Shown: piece by piece, positions 8,156-14,552 of the stretch
Layout of the letters: every line of letters begins with the position of its first letter
Position numbering within the stretch: the first letter of the stretch is position 1
Source of the DNA: a virus
DNA: 25,583 nucleotides
Reading direction: 5' to 3' (one strand)
IMG/VR virus record: IMGVR_UViG_3300042378_000010
Span: 1 to 25,583 of that record
Program-made: the position numbers and the translations under genes
Notes under the pieces: generated by a model
Told to the model about the DNA's origin: nothing
What the model saw: only the letters and a program-made list of their open reading frames with translations
Database searches by the model: none

Positions 8156-8281
8156 ATGGCTACTCCTGCTCCTGGTAATAAAATAAGTATGTCAGATATT
8201 CTTGCAGTCGTTAATGGTGGAAATTCAAGAAAAATATCATTTGGCGAGAATATGGCCAACAGATTGGACGTTTACCCATAG
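8156..8281 (+). CDS. Very small protein, 41 aa, fibre-adhesin-like start
   Basis: The ATG lies 3 bases after the fibre stop, with GGAG 7 bases upstream of it. The peptide begins MATPAPGNKISMSDILAVVN and continues GGNSRKISFGENMANRLDVY. An ISMSDI-type motif is common near the N-terminus of small phage tail adhesins, and a YMSDAYSKRW segment appears in the next gene. It could be a genuine tiny tip protein, or a truncated relic of an adhesin gene. Its spacing and ribosome site favour translation. Confidence is moderate because of size. Confidence 0.55.
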   Translation: MATPAPGNKISMSDILAVVNGGNSRKISFGENMANRLDVYP

Positions 8282-8303
8282 AGGTATAACAAGTGAGAAA
8301 AAG

Positions 8304-8311
8304 GATAAATA
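8304..8311 (+). promoter_or_regulatory. Late-promoter-like octamer GATAAATA
   Basis: GATAAATA lies in the 73-base gap before the glycine-rich gene, 43 bases from its ATG. It is identical to the octamers at 903 and 11777. Confidence 0.5.
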
Positions 8312-8354
8312 TATAATAACAGGTTCTTATCTATTTAAATAACAAGGGACTATA

Positions 8355-9038
8355 ATGACAGCTGGATTACCCGCTTCTGGTGTTATCTCTATCGGTAACA
8401 TTTCTGTAGAAATTTTGAGAGCTTCTACCGCTACCACAACGATGAACGACACTAATGTTCGTACTTTGTTGGGTCGCCCAACTAATGCAAGCATCATTTA
8501 TATGTCAGATGCATATAGTAAAAGATGGGTCACACCTGGTTCTCAGTCTATTACAGCGGTTGGTACTACCAACTTTACTGTTCCTAGATATGAAACATTG
8601 ACAGTCACAGTTAAAGCTGGCGGTGGTGGTGCTACAGGTTATTGCGGTAATGATGGATTTGCTCATGGTTACTGTGGCGGTGCTGGAGCAGCTGGCGGTA
8701 ACAGTAATTTTGCTTCTGGAACTGCTGTTACTGCATATGGCGGTGGTGGTACTTCAGCAGGAAGTAATGACTATTGCCCTCCATCCGGCGCTGCTAGTGG
8801 TGGCGTAGGAGGAACTGTTACTACTGGAGGCGGTGGTGCTGGCGGCACAGGGTGTAATAGCGGCGGCGCTGGTGGTATGGTCGTTAAGACATGGAACTGG
8901 GCTGATGCTGGAGCTCCAGCTTATGGAGCAGTTATAGCTGCAACTATCGGTGGCGGAGGCGCTGGTGGCGGGGGTGGCGAACGTGCTGGCGCTGCTTCTC
9001 CGGGTGCTTCTGGTAGTGTTGTTATTTCTTGGACGTAA
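8355..9038 (+). CDS. Glycine-rich tail tip / adhesin-like protein
   Basis: This 227-aa protein has AAGGG upstream of its ATG. Residues 1-58 form a compact start with GVISIGNISVEI, NDTNVRTLLGRPTN and IIYMSDAYSKRW, resembling the N-terminal module of small phage adhesins. A short strand segment with TNFTVPRYETLTVTV follows. Residues 88-221 are dominated by Gly runs (GGGG at several points) with Ala, Ser, Thr and four Cys (97, 107, 141, 167). It ends GASGSVVISWT, a typical close of Gly-rich phage domains. By analogy with gp38-type adhesins of T-even phages, where Gly-rich segments pack as a polyglycine sandwich bearing receptor loops, it is plausibly the receptor-binding tip. That role is inference; the Gly-rich fold and its position after fibre genes are what is seen. 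Confidence 0.75.
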   Translation: MTAGLPASGVISIGNISVEILRASTATTTMNDTNVRTLLGRPTNASIIYMSDAYSKRWVTPGSQSITAVGTTNFTVPRYETLTVTVKAGGGGATGYCGNDGFAHGYCGGAGAAGGNSNFASGTAVTAYGGGGTSAGSNDYCPPSGAASGGVGGTVTTGGGGAGGTGCNSGGAGGMVVKTWNWADAGAPAYGAVIAATIGGGGAGGGGGERAGAASPGASGSVVISWT

Positions 9039-9272
9039 TCATTCAGTAGATTCTGTAACTACAACTTCGCCAGAAATGTCTTTGAATACCATTAGATGCG
9101 GCCACTTAAAGGGTTCGCCGTCTTTCATATCATAGTAAATATCTGCTTGAGAAATTAGCACGCCGTTTTTGTAATAATACTGGTGTGCTATATTTCTTCC
9201 GTCTGGAAGAAGTTCGCTTACCACATTGTAATCATCATAATCTGGAAGATCAAAAGTGTAAATCTTTGCCAT
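9039..9272 (-). CDS. Minus-strand small protein of unknown function, 77 aa
   Basis: This is the only credible minus-strand gene. I chose the start at 9272 because AGAGGAAATA lies directly upstream of that ATG on the minus strand; an in-frame ATG at 9305 would add 11 residues but has no clear ribosome site. The protein begins MAKIYTFDLPDYDDYNVVSE and is rich in Asp, Glu and Tyr, with DGRNIAHQYYYKNGVLIS and FKWPHLMVFKDISGEVVV; alternating strands are likely. No known motif is visible. Its stop abuts the stop of the glycine-rich gene with no spacer, and it would be transcribed from the divergent palindromic promoter region at 9323-9350. Confidence 0.65.
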   Translation of the reverse strand: MAKIYTFDLPDYDDYNVVSELLPDGRNIAHQYYYKNGVLISQADIYYDMKDGEPFKWPHLMVFKDISGEVVVTESTE

Positions 9273-9322
9273 TATTTCCTCTTTAACGGTTGAACTAAAA
9301 TTCAAAAATATTTGTATGAACG

Positions 9323-9350
9323 TATTTATATAAATATATTTATATAAATA
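9323..9350. promoter_or_regulatory. Duplicated 14-bp palindrome reading as divergent late promoters
   Basis: TATTTATATAAATA occurs twice head to tail with no spacer. Each copy is a perfect palindrome and contains the exact T4 late box TATAAATA on the plus strand (9329-9336 and 9343-9350) and on the minus strand (9323-9330 and 9337-9344). The plus-strand boxes face the gene at 9376 and the minus-strand boxes face the gene ending at 9272. Bidirectional late transcription is the simplest reading; a protein-binding palindrome is an alternative. Confidence 0.7.
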
Positions 9351-9375
9351 TGTAAAACCTGATAGGAGATTTGTT

Positions 9376-10164
9376 ATGTTCTCGTTTTTTCACAGATCAT
9401 CTGTAATCCATTTAGATTGTTTTACATCCAGCAATGACGCTTATAAATTCGCCCCAATAGTCTATTCCAATCAAGCAAAACCAGAATGGTATGACGGCGT
9501 ATTAAAACCCCAGCCGACCAACACAAAATGGCCTCAGTTCAAATTGAACGAAGATGGTAATATTTATTTTGATTGGAACATTTCCATAAGAACAGTAAGA
9601 GCTTGTCCTGGTTTCCATGAACTCTATAAAAGAGGGTTTATGTTGGAAAACTGGTGCGATTTTGTTGTAAATGTAAATGGAACTGGTGATATTTCTTATA
9701 ATTTTTCTAACGGTAAAGCTCCTATACTGCATGGTTATCATCAGGTAGATCCAGGTTTCAAAGACCATCATATTCTGAAATTGAATAGTCCTTGGATAAT
9801 CCAGTCTAAAGAAGATGTTCAGTTTATAGTTGTTCCTGCTCAATGGTCGTTAGAAAAATACAATTTTCATATCCTACCTGGGATGGTAAATTTTCATCAT
9901 CAAACAGGAAGCAATGTTTTTTTGGCCATACATAAATTTAAACAAGATCAATTCGCAATTCATATGGGTCAGCCATTGGTCCAATTCATTCCTTTATCGG
10001 ATAAGAATATAAAAATCCACAATCACATTGTTACCGAGGCAGAACTTACCACTAAAACTTATAGTGTGATTGGAAGATCTTTTGGATGGAGAAAGAACGT
10101 TTCTTTGGTGAAAAGAAACGACAGAAGAGAAAACAAAAAATGCCCTTTTGGATTTGGTGAGTAA
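9376..10164 (+). CDS. Conserved-looking phage protein of unknown function, 262 aa, His-rich
   Basis: The ATG follows ATAGGAGATTTGTT, a good ribosome site, 25 bases after the divergent promoter. Visible features are an N-terminal FFHRSSVIHLDCFTSSNDAY, a KPEWYDGVLKPQP segment, IRTVRACPGFHELYKRGFML with ENWCDFVV after it, many His (119, 122, 131, 132, 165, 174, 175, 186, 196), and AIHMGQPLVQFIPLSD. The tail is strongly basic, ending near KKCPFGFGE. The IRTVRACPGF block resembles hypothetical proteins I recall from marine T4-like phages. The GQPLVQF segment faintly recalls dUTPase/dCTP-deaminase-like barrels, but I see no catalytic motif set and do not assign that function. Its stop overlaps the ribosome site region of the SGNH-like gene, so the two are probably co-expressed. 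Confidence 0.75.
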   Translation: MFSFFHRSSVIHLDCFTSSNDAYKFAPIVYSNQAKPEWYDGVLKPQPTNTKWPQFKLNEDGNIYFDWNISIRTVRACPGFHELYKRGFMLENWCDFVVNVNGTGDISYNFSNGKAPILHGYHQVDPGFKDHHILKLNSPWIIQSKEDVQFIVVPAQWSLEKYNFHILPGMVNFHHQTGSNVFLAIHKFKQDQFAIHMGQPLVQFIPLSDKNIKIHNHIVTEAELTTKTYSVIGRSFGWRKNVSLVKRNDRRENKKCPFGFGE

Positions 10165-10165
10165 T

Positions 10166-10876
10166 ATGTTATATACATTTGGCGATAGTATGTCTTTTGG
10201 TTGGAACTTGTATAAAGTTTATTCCGAAGAAGATCGTAAAGCTCTGGCATGGCCAGGTAAGTTATCTAAGATGTTAGACGTTCCTTTGACCGATTTTTCT
10301 TTTCCAGGAGCTAGTAACTGGCGTGCTGCGAGAATACTCCAGTCTTTGCCGCTAACCAAAGACGATGTTGTAGTAATTCAATGGTCTTCGTTTGGTAGAA
10401 CAGAAGTCGGAGTTAATCCAAATTACCAATATAATTCTACAATGCATGAAGATGAGAAATATAAAATCTTAGATGGCACTCAAGAGGATTTTGGTGTAAG
10501 AACTAAAAATCTTTGTAGGACTATTATTCCTCATACGACTGATGAGTTCACTAAAAAATATATGTATCATACTTTTAATACATTCTGGAACGAAGAATGG
10601 TTTTTACAGATGTTTAAGGTTATGATGTCTAGTAGCCTGTATGTTCTACAGAAGTCTGAATGTAAGTTCATTATATTTGATGGCTGGATGCAGCATTGTG
10701 ATATAAATGACTATAGAGATGTCCCTCAATATATAATCAGAGGGACTACCATGAATAATATTACCAAAAATATAACAGGTATTACAGAACAAGATCTTAG
10801 TTATGGTGGTCCAGAACAGAATCAGGTTATAGCTGATACTGTGTATGCGCATTTGGAGAAGATTTATGGACTTTGA
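10166..10876 (+). CDS. SGNH/GDSL hydrolase-like protein, possibly catalytically altered
   Basis: I place the start at 10166 (GGTGAG 6 bases upstream) rather than an in-frame ATG at 10148, because MLYTFGDSMSFGWN puts the family's first block at the N-terminus. The protein has 236 residues. Block I is GDSMSFG with Ser8 as nucleophile, block II is FPGASNWRAAR near residue 48, and a VVVIQWSSFGRTEVG strand-loop near residue 70 occupies the block III position. The last block, which normally carries the Asp and His, reads DLSYGGPEQNQVIADTV at residues 210-226, with Gly where family members usually have His (GHP type). The protein may hydrolyse or bind ester-linked acyl groups, or may have lost catalysis. 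It overlaps the following membrane-protein gene. Confidence 0.75.
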   Translation: MLYTFGDSMSFGWNLYKVYSEEDRKALAWPGKLSKMLDVPLTDFSFPGASNWRAARILQSLPLTKDDVVVIQWSSFGRTEVGVNPNYQYNSTMHEDEKYKILDGTQEDFGVRTKNLCRTIIPHTTDEFTKKYMYHTFNTFWNEEWFLQMFKVMMSSSLYVLQKSECKFIIFDGWMQHCDINDYRDVPQYIIRGTTMNNITKNITGITEQDLSYGGPEQNQVIADTVYAHLEKIYGL

Positions 10877-11078
10877 TTGGAACCACATAAAGAAAATTAA
10901 ATCTGATTATTTTACTCACTGTTATCTTGCAATGAAGTTTAACCTTATGCTTTTATTCGCCGTTATAACAGGCACCATACATGCATTCTTTCCATTTATA
11001 TTCGCTTTTACTCCATATAGATTGGCCAAAAAGGTGGTAAATGAAACTGAAAAATATTTTGTCCACGATAATGACTGA
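10866..11078 (+). CDS. Small membrane protein, DUF6356-like
   Basis: The start at 10866 has GGAG 7 bases upstream and overlaps the SGNH-like stop; an ATG at 10845 in the same frame lacks a site. The 70-aa product begins MDFDWNHIKKIKSDYFTHCY and has one hydrophobic stretch, roughly residues 22-46 (MKFNLMLLFAVITGTIHAFF onward), then a basic tail. The plan SDYFTHCYLAMKF...IHAFFPFIF matches what I recall of the DUF6356 family of small membrane proteins (SYxxH...A...IHxxxP). Function is unknown. It sits between the SGNH-like and adenylation-like genes and overlaps both, suggesting a common role at the inner membrane; that is inference. Confidence 0.7.
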   Translation: MDFDWNHIKKIKSDYFTHCYLAMKFNLMLLFAVITGTIHAFFPFIFAFTPYRLAKKVVNETEKYFVHDND

Positions 11079-11781
11079 TGGAATAATAATTAAAAGCTCA
11101 GGTTCATCTGGTCCTCCCAAGAGCTATTATCAACCAACTGGTAAAATATTTGCGGCCAATAAAGTTGCCAGAGAAGTTCAAGGTATAACGCAGAACAGTA
11201 AAATATACACTGTTATGAAGTTGTCTCATGCTGGAGGATTGTTCGGTCAGACGGTGCCAGCGCTGGAAGTTGGCGCTTATGTTTACACAGATCAATTTAA
11301 TGCATACGAATGGGTTAAAAAGATAAACAATTTTACCCATTCTCACATAACCCCATTACACGCCAAAGCTATTATGATGACCAAGAGGTTCTGGGAGCTA
11401 GATCTCAAAGGCGTGACAATTACTTGTGGCGCTGAACCAGTAACCTGGGATATTATTGAAGCATTTGTTCCAAGGGGTTGTAAATTTATAGTAAATTGGG
11501 GCATGAGCGAAATTGGGCCAATAGCAATAAATCATATATTTGAAACCATGGAGGAAGTCCAAAGAGTAAAGAATATGTGCCCCAAGGGAGCCACGGTAAT
11601 GGGTTCTAATAAATACTGTGAATATCAAATAAATAATGGAGAATTGGTTGTAAGAGGAGATATTTGTATATACGATGATTGGTATCATACCAAGGATGCA
11701 GTTATAGAATTAGATAATATCCTTTTTTATACTGGAAGAACCAATAAAGAGGTGGATTTTAATAACCCGACAAAGGGATAA
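11041..11781 (+). CDS. Compact adenylate-forming (ANL superfamily / acyl-CoA synthetase-like) protein
   Basis: This 246-aa protein carries ordered motifs of AMP-forming acyl/aryl-CoA synthetases: phosphate loop SSGSSGPPK at 19-27, HAGGLFGQ near 63, ITPLHAKAIM near 103, CGAEPVTWD near 129, the NWGMSEIGP (YGxTE-type) motif at 152-160, GELVVRGD at 200-207, YHTKD (usually YxTGD) at 215-219 and YTGRTNKEVD at 230-239 with Arg233. Typical ANL enzymes have about 500-600 residues. Here the first ~150 residues before the P-loop and the whole C-terminal subdomain with the adenylation Lys are absent, although there is no frameshift. It may make an acyl-adenylate only, or need a partner. The start at 11041 follows AAGGTGG; an ATG at 11071 is possible. 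It overlaps the membrane-protein gene. The substrate is unknown. Confidence 0.8.
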   Translation: MKLKNILSTIMTDGIIIKSSGSSGPPKSYYQPTGKIFAANKVAREVQGITQNSKIYTVMKLSHAGGLFGQTVPALEVGAYVYTDQFNAYEWVKKINNFTHSHITPLHAKAIMMTKRFWELDLKGVTITCGAEPVTWDIIEAFVPRGCKFIVNWGMSEIGPIAINHIFETMEEVQRVKNMCPKGATVMGSNKYCEYQINNGELVVRGDICIYDDWYHTKDAVIELDNILFYTGRTNKEVDFNNPTKG

Positions 11782-11784
11782 ATA
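11777..11784 (+). promoter_or_regulatory. Late-promoter-like octamer GATAAATA
   Basis: GATAAATA overlaps the TAA stop of the adenylation-like gene and lies 32 bases before the gp13 ATG. AATAAATA and TATAAATT follow within 20 bases, so the exact box is uncertain. Confidence 0.5.
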
Positions 11785-11816
11785 AATATTATAAATTCAT
11801 CAAAGGTAGGAATCTA

Positions 11817-12554
11817 ATGGTACCAACAACAAGAACAGAGTTTGCCGAATATTGTCTTAGAAAATTGGGCAAACCAGTAATCGAGATTAATGTTGATGAT
11901 GATCAGGTTTCAGATCGTGTAGACGAAGCTCTTCGTTGGTATTGGGATTATCATTTTGATGGATCCGAAAAGACCTACTACAAGAAAATAATCACAGCTG
12001 AAGATATAGCCAATAAGTATGTCACAATGCCAGACAATATTATTGGCGTTGTTAATATCTTTGACCTTGGTTCTGCATTGGGGTTAGGCAATCTATTCAA
12101 TATTCGTTATCAGATTGCTTTGAATGACCTTTATACTCTTACTTCAGTATCTATGGTTCCTTATTATATGGCCATGAATCATGTCCAGTTTCTAGAACAG
12201 ATGCTGGTTGGTAAAAAACCATTACGTTACAACCGCCATATGAACAAACTTTACATTGATATGGACTGGAACCAAGTTGTTGAAGGTCAATATCTTGTTG
12301 TAGAAGCATATCAAGTCGTCGATCCCGACGTATATACAGATGCATGGGGCGACCGCTGGTTACAGCGTTATGCTTCTTGCCTAATAAAACAGCAATGGGG
12401 TCAGAATATGAAGAAGTTTCGTGGTATGAAACTTCCAGGCGGCATAGAATTCAACGGTCAGCAAATTTATGATGAAGCCACTCAAGAAAGAGAAGAACTT
12501 GAGAAGGAAATGATTTACACATACAGCTTGCCAGCAACTGATATGATTGGATAA
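11817..12554 (+). CDS. 13: gp13-like neck protein
   Basis: This is a head completion (neck) protein that, with gp14, closes the packaged head and makes the tail attachment site. The 245-aa protein begins MVPTTRTEFAEYCLRKLGKP with VIEINVDDDQVSDRVDEALR, the characteristic start of gp13 in environmental T4-like phages. Later it has MDWNQVVEGQYLVVEAYQVV and WGDRWLQRYASCLIKQQWG, also typical. T4 gp13 is longer (309 aa). It is followed by gp14 after 2 bases. AAAGGTAGG lies before the ATG. It is the first gene of the conserved morphogenesis block. Confidence 0.9.
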   Translation: MVPTTRTEFAEYCLRKLGKPVIEINVDDDQVSDRVDEALRWYWDYHFDGSEKTYYKKIITAEDIANKYVTMPDNIIGVVNIFDLGSALGLGNLFNIRYQIALNDLYTLTSVSMVPYYMAMNHVQFLEQMLVGKKPLRYNRHMNKLYIDMDWNQVVEGQYLVVEAYQVVDPDVYTDAWGDRWLQRYASCLIKQQWGQNMKKFRGMKLPGGIEFNGQQIYDEATQEREELEKEMIYTYSLPATDMIG

Positions 12555-12556
12555 TT

Positions 12557-13279
12557 ATGGCCACCAATTTCTTTTTCAATAACTTCCAAGCATCTCAGGA
12601 GCAATTGCTTCTAGAGAACCTAGTTATTGAATCTATTAAAATCTATGGCCACGATGTTTACTATCTCCCTCGTAAACTTAACAATTACGATGAGGTGTAT
12701 GGCGCAGACGATCAATCTTCGTTTGAGATGGCCTATCCTGTAGAAATGTATATTAAATCTATTGATGGATTTGGTGGCGATCAAGAATTTTTATCTAAAT
12801 TTGGTGTAGAAATTCGCAATCAAGTTGTGTTTTCTATGGCCAGAAGAATATTTAATGAAGAAATTGGGGAATTTACTGCACAAGTAAGACCAAACGAAGG
12901 CGATATTATTTGGTTCCCATTGAACCAAAGAGCATTCCAGATTAAATACGTTAACAAATATGAAATGTTTTATCAATTAGGTTCGCTTCAGACATGGGAA
13001 ATGACTTGCGAAGTATTTGAATATTCTGGCGAGAATTTCTCTACTGGCATTCCGCAAATTGATGATATGCAGAAAAGATTTGATACTAATATTCTTGATT
13101 GGACTGTGTTGACAGAAGATAATGACATGTTGTTAACGGAAGATGGTTCTTATCTTGTTTTGGAAAATTATCCAATCAATCAACTAATCACAGTTTCTGA
13201 TAATTTAGCAATCCAAGAAGAATCTGATTTATTTGTTGACTTCAGTTCTGTAGATCCATTTAGCGAAGGTAACATTTAA
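12557..13279 (+). CDS. 14: gp14-like neck protein
   Basis: This 240-aa protein (T4: 256) acts with gp13 in the neck. It begins MATNFFFNNFQASQEQLLLE, followed by SIKIYGHDVYYLPRK, which is typical of gp14. RPNEGDIIWFPLNQRAFQIK and FYQLGSLQTWEMTCEVFEYS are further family landmarks. The tail has a short internal repeat, LTEDNDMLLTEDGSYLVLE. It starts 2 bases after gp13 with a weak ribosome site, so translational coupling is likely. Its stop overlaps the next start by one base. Confidence 0.9.
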   Translation: MATNFFFNNFQASQEQLLLENLVIESIKIYGHDVYYLPRKLNNYDEVYGADDQSSFEMAYPVEMYIKSIDGFGGDQEFLSKFGVEIRNQVVFSMARRIFNEEIGEFTAQVRPNEGDIIWFPLNQRAFQIKYVNKYEMFYQLGSLQTWEMTCEVFEYSGENFSTGIPQIDDMQKRFDTNILDWTVLTEDNDMLLTEDGSYLVLENYPINQLITVSDNLAIQEESDLFVDFSSVDPFSEGNI

Positions 13280-14136
13280 TGTTTGGTTCACCGTTTTATT
13301 TTGGTCTTATTCGTAAATACGTTATTTTGATGGGGACCCTGCTCAATCAGATCCGTATCACAAGAACGAATAAGACAGGAGAAGTTGTATCTTTACTTCA
13401 AATTCCAATTACATATGCTCCTAAAGATAAAATGTTAGCACGTGTCATGCAGGATCCTGGTTTGGATGTTGGCAGCGCCGTTGCTCCTTTACCAATGATC
13501 TCATTTGAAATGGGCAAAATGGTTTATGACGGATCAAGAAAACTCAATACTATTGGTAAAGTTTCTGTTAAAAACAATTCCGATTTAAACAAATTCAAAT
13601 ACCAATATAATCCAGTTCCTTATAATATAGAATTCAAAGTATATGTTTATGCCAAAAACGCTGAAGATGGAACTAAGATAATTGAACAGATTCTTCCATA
13701 TTTTACCCCTGATTGGACGACTACTTGTAATTTGATCCCAGAAGTTGGTATTACTATGGATATTCCTATTATCCTAAATAACATTAGTTATAGCGATAAC
13801 TATGATGGAGAATACAAAGACAGAAGAGCCATTATCTGGCAGCTTGATTTTGTTCTCAAAGGTTATCTTTATGGACCAGTGAAATCTTCTGGAATCATTA
13901 AGTTTGTAAACACAAATTTCTATATTCCTACTACAAATACTGCTGTCCAGGGAAGAGGTATAACTCCTCTTGCAGAAAAGATAACAGTACAGCCAGGTTT
14001 AGATGCTAATGGCAATCCTATAAATTATTATGGCGGACCAAATGCAAACACCGGCACTCAGCCATATACTGAGATTGAAGTTGATGATGATTATGGGTTC
14101 ATAACCCAGATCTACAATACAGACGAGTTAGAATGA
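13279..14136 (+). CDS. 15: gp15-like tail completion / sheath terminator protein
   Basis: This 285-aa protein (T4: 272) caps the tail and links it to the neck. It begins MFGSPFYFGLIRKYVILMGT, followed by PKDKMLARVMQDPGLD and PLPMISFEMGKMVYDGSRKL, all typical of gp15. It also has YNPVPYNIEFKVYVYAKNAE and the QILPYFTPDWTTTCNLIPEV segment. The start codon shares a base with the gp14 stop (TAATG). The C-terminal ~60 residues after YIPTTNTAV are low-complexity and acidic at the end, probably an exposed tail. The stop overlaps the terminase small-subunit start (ATGA). Confidence 0.9.
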   Translation: MFGSPFYFGLIRKYVILMGTLLNQIRITRTNKTGEVVSLLQIPITYAPKDKMLARVMQDPGLDVGSAVAPLPMISFEMGKMVYDGSRKLNTIGKVSVKNNSDLNKFKYQYNPVPYNIEFKVYVYAKNAEDGTKIIEQILPYFTPDWTTTCNLIPEVGITMDIPIILNNISYSDNYDGEYKDRRAIIWQLDFVLKGYLYGPVKSSGIIKFVNTNFYIPTTNTAVQGRGITPLAEKITVQPGLDANGNPINYYGGPNANTGTQPYTEIEVDDDYGFITQIYNTDELE

Positions 14137-14552
14137 CAGATAAAGAAGATGATCCAATGGGCAAAGCTCTAGGCATTGCTCCGTTGCAATATGAAAAACA
14201 AATTGATACTTTGCTTGCTAAGGCTCATGATGATTCTGCTAAAAACGATTTTGAAGCAGCTAGAGCTAATTTGTATGAAGTAATCCAAACAGGTCAAGAA
14301 GCTATGGGCAAGCTATCAGAAATAGCTGGTCAATCTCAGCATCCAAGAGCATTTGAAGTGTTGGCTAAATTAATGGACACCATGGTTAATACTAATAAAG
14401 AATTATTAGAATTACAAACCAAGATCCGAGAGATTGATGCTTCTGATTCTCCGATCAATGAAAAAGCTCAGACTATTAATAATAATCTATTCGTAGGTTC
14501 TACTACAGAATTACAGAAAGTTTTGAAGGAACTAAAGAATACTGATGAATGA
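14133..14552 (+). CDS. 16: gp16-like terminase small subunit
   Basis: This 139-aa protein (T4: 164) should recognise DNA and regulate the large terminase. The central helices contain NDFEAARANLYEVIQTGQEA and EIAGQSQHPRAFEVLAKLMD, a clear signature of gp16 in environmental T4-like phages. A second helical stretch (NTNKELLELQTKIREIDAS) completes the helical hairpin that oligomerises in the T4 family. It overlaps gp15 by 4 bases and gp17 by 8 bases, so expression of the three is coupled. Confidence 0.88.
   Translation: MTDKEDDPMGKALGIAPLQYEKQIDTLLAKAHDDSAKNDFEAARANLYEVIQTGQEAMGKLSEIAGQSQHPRAFEVLAKLMDTMVNTNKELLELQTKIREIDASDSPINEKAQTINNNLFVGSTTELQKVLKELKNTDE

Noticed and set aside
8282-8354. tRNA or small RNA in the largest plus-strand gap
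   Set aside because: No cloverleaf or stable stem is visible; the gap holds only a late-type box and a ribosome site.
10148-10165. Earlier ATG for the SGNH-like gene
   Set aside because: It overlaps the previous gene and would put six residues before MLYTFGDS; the GGTGAG site supports 10166.
10845-10865. Earlier ATG for the small membrane protein
   Set aside because: It has no ribosome site, while GGAG is correctly placed for 10866.
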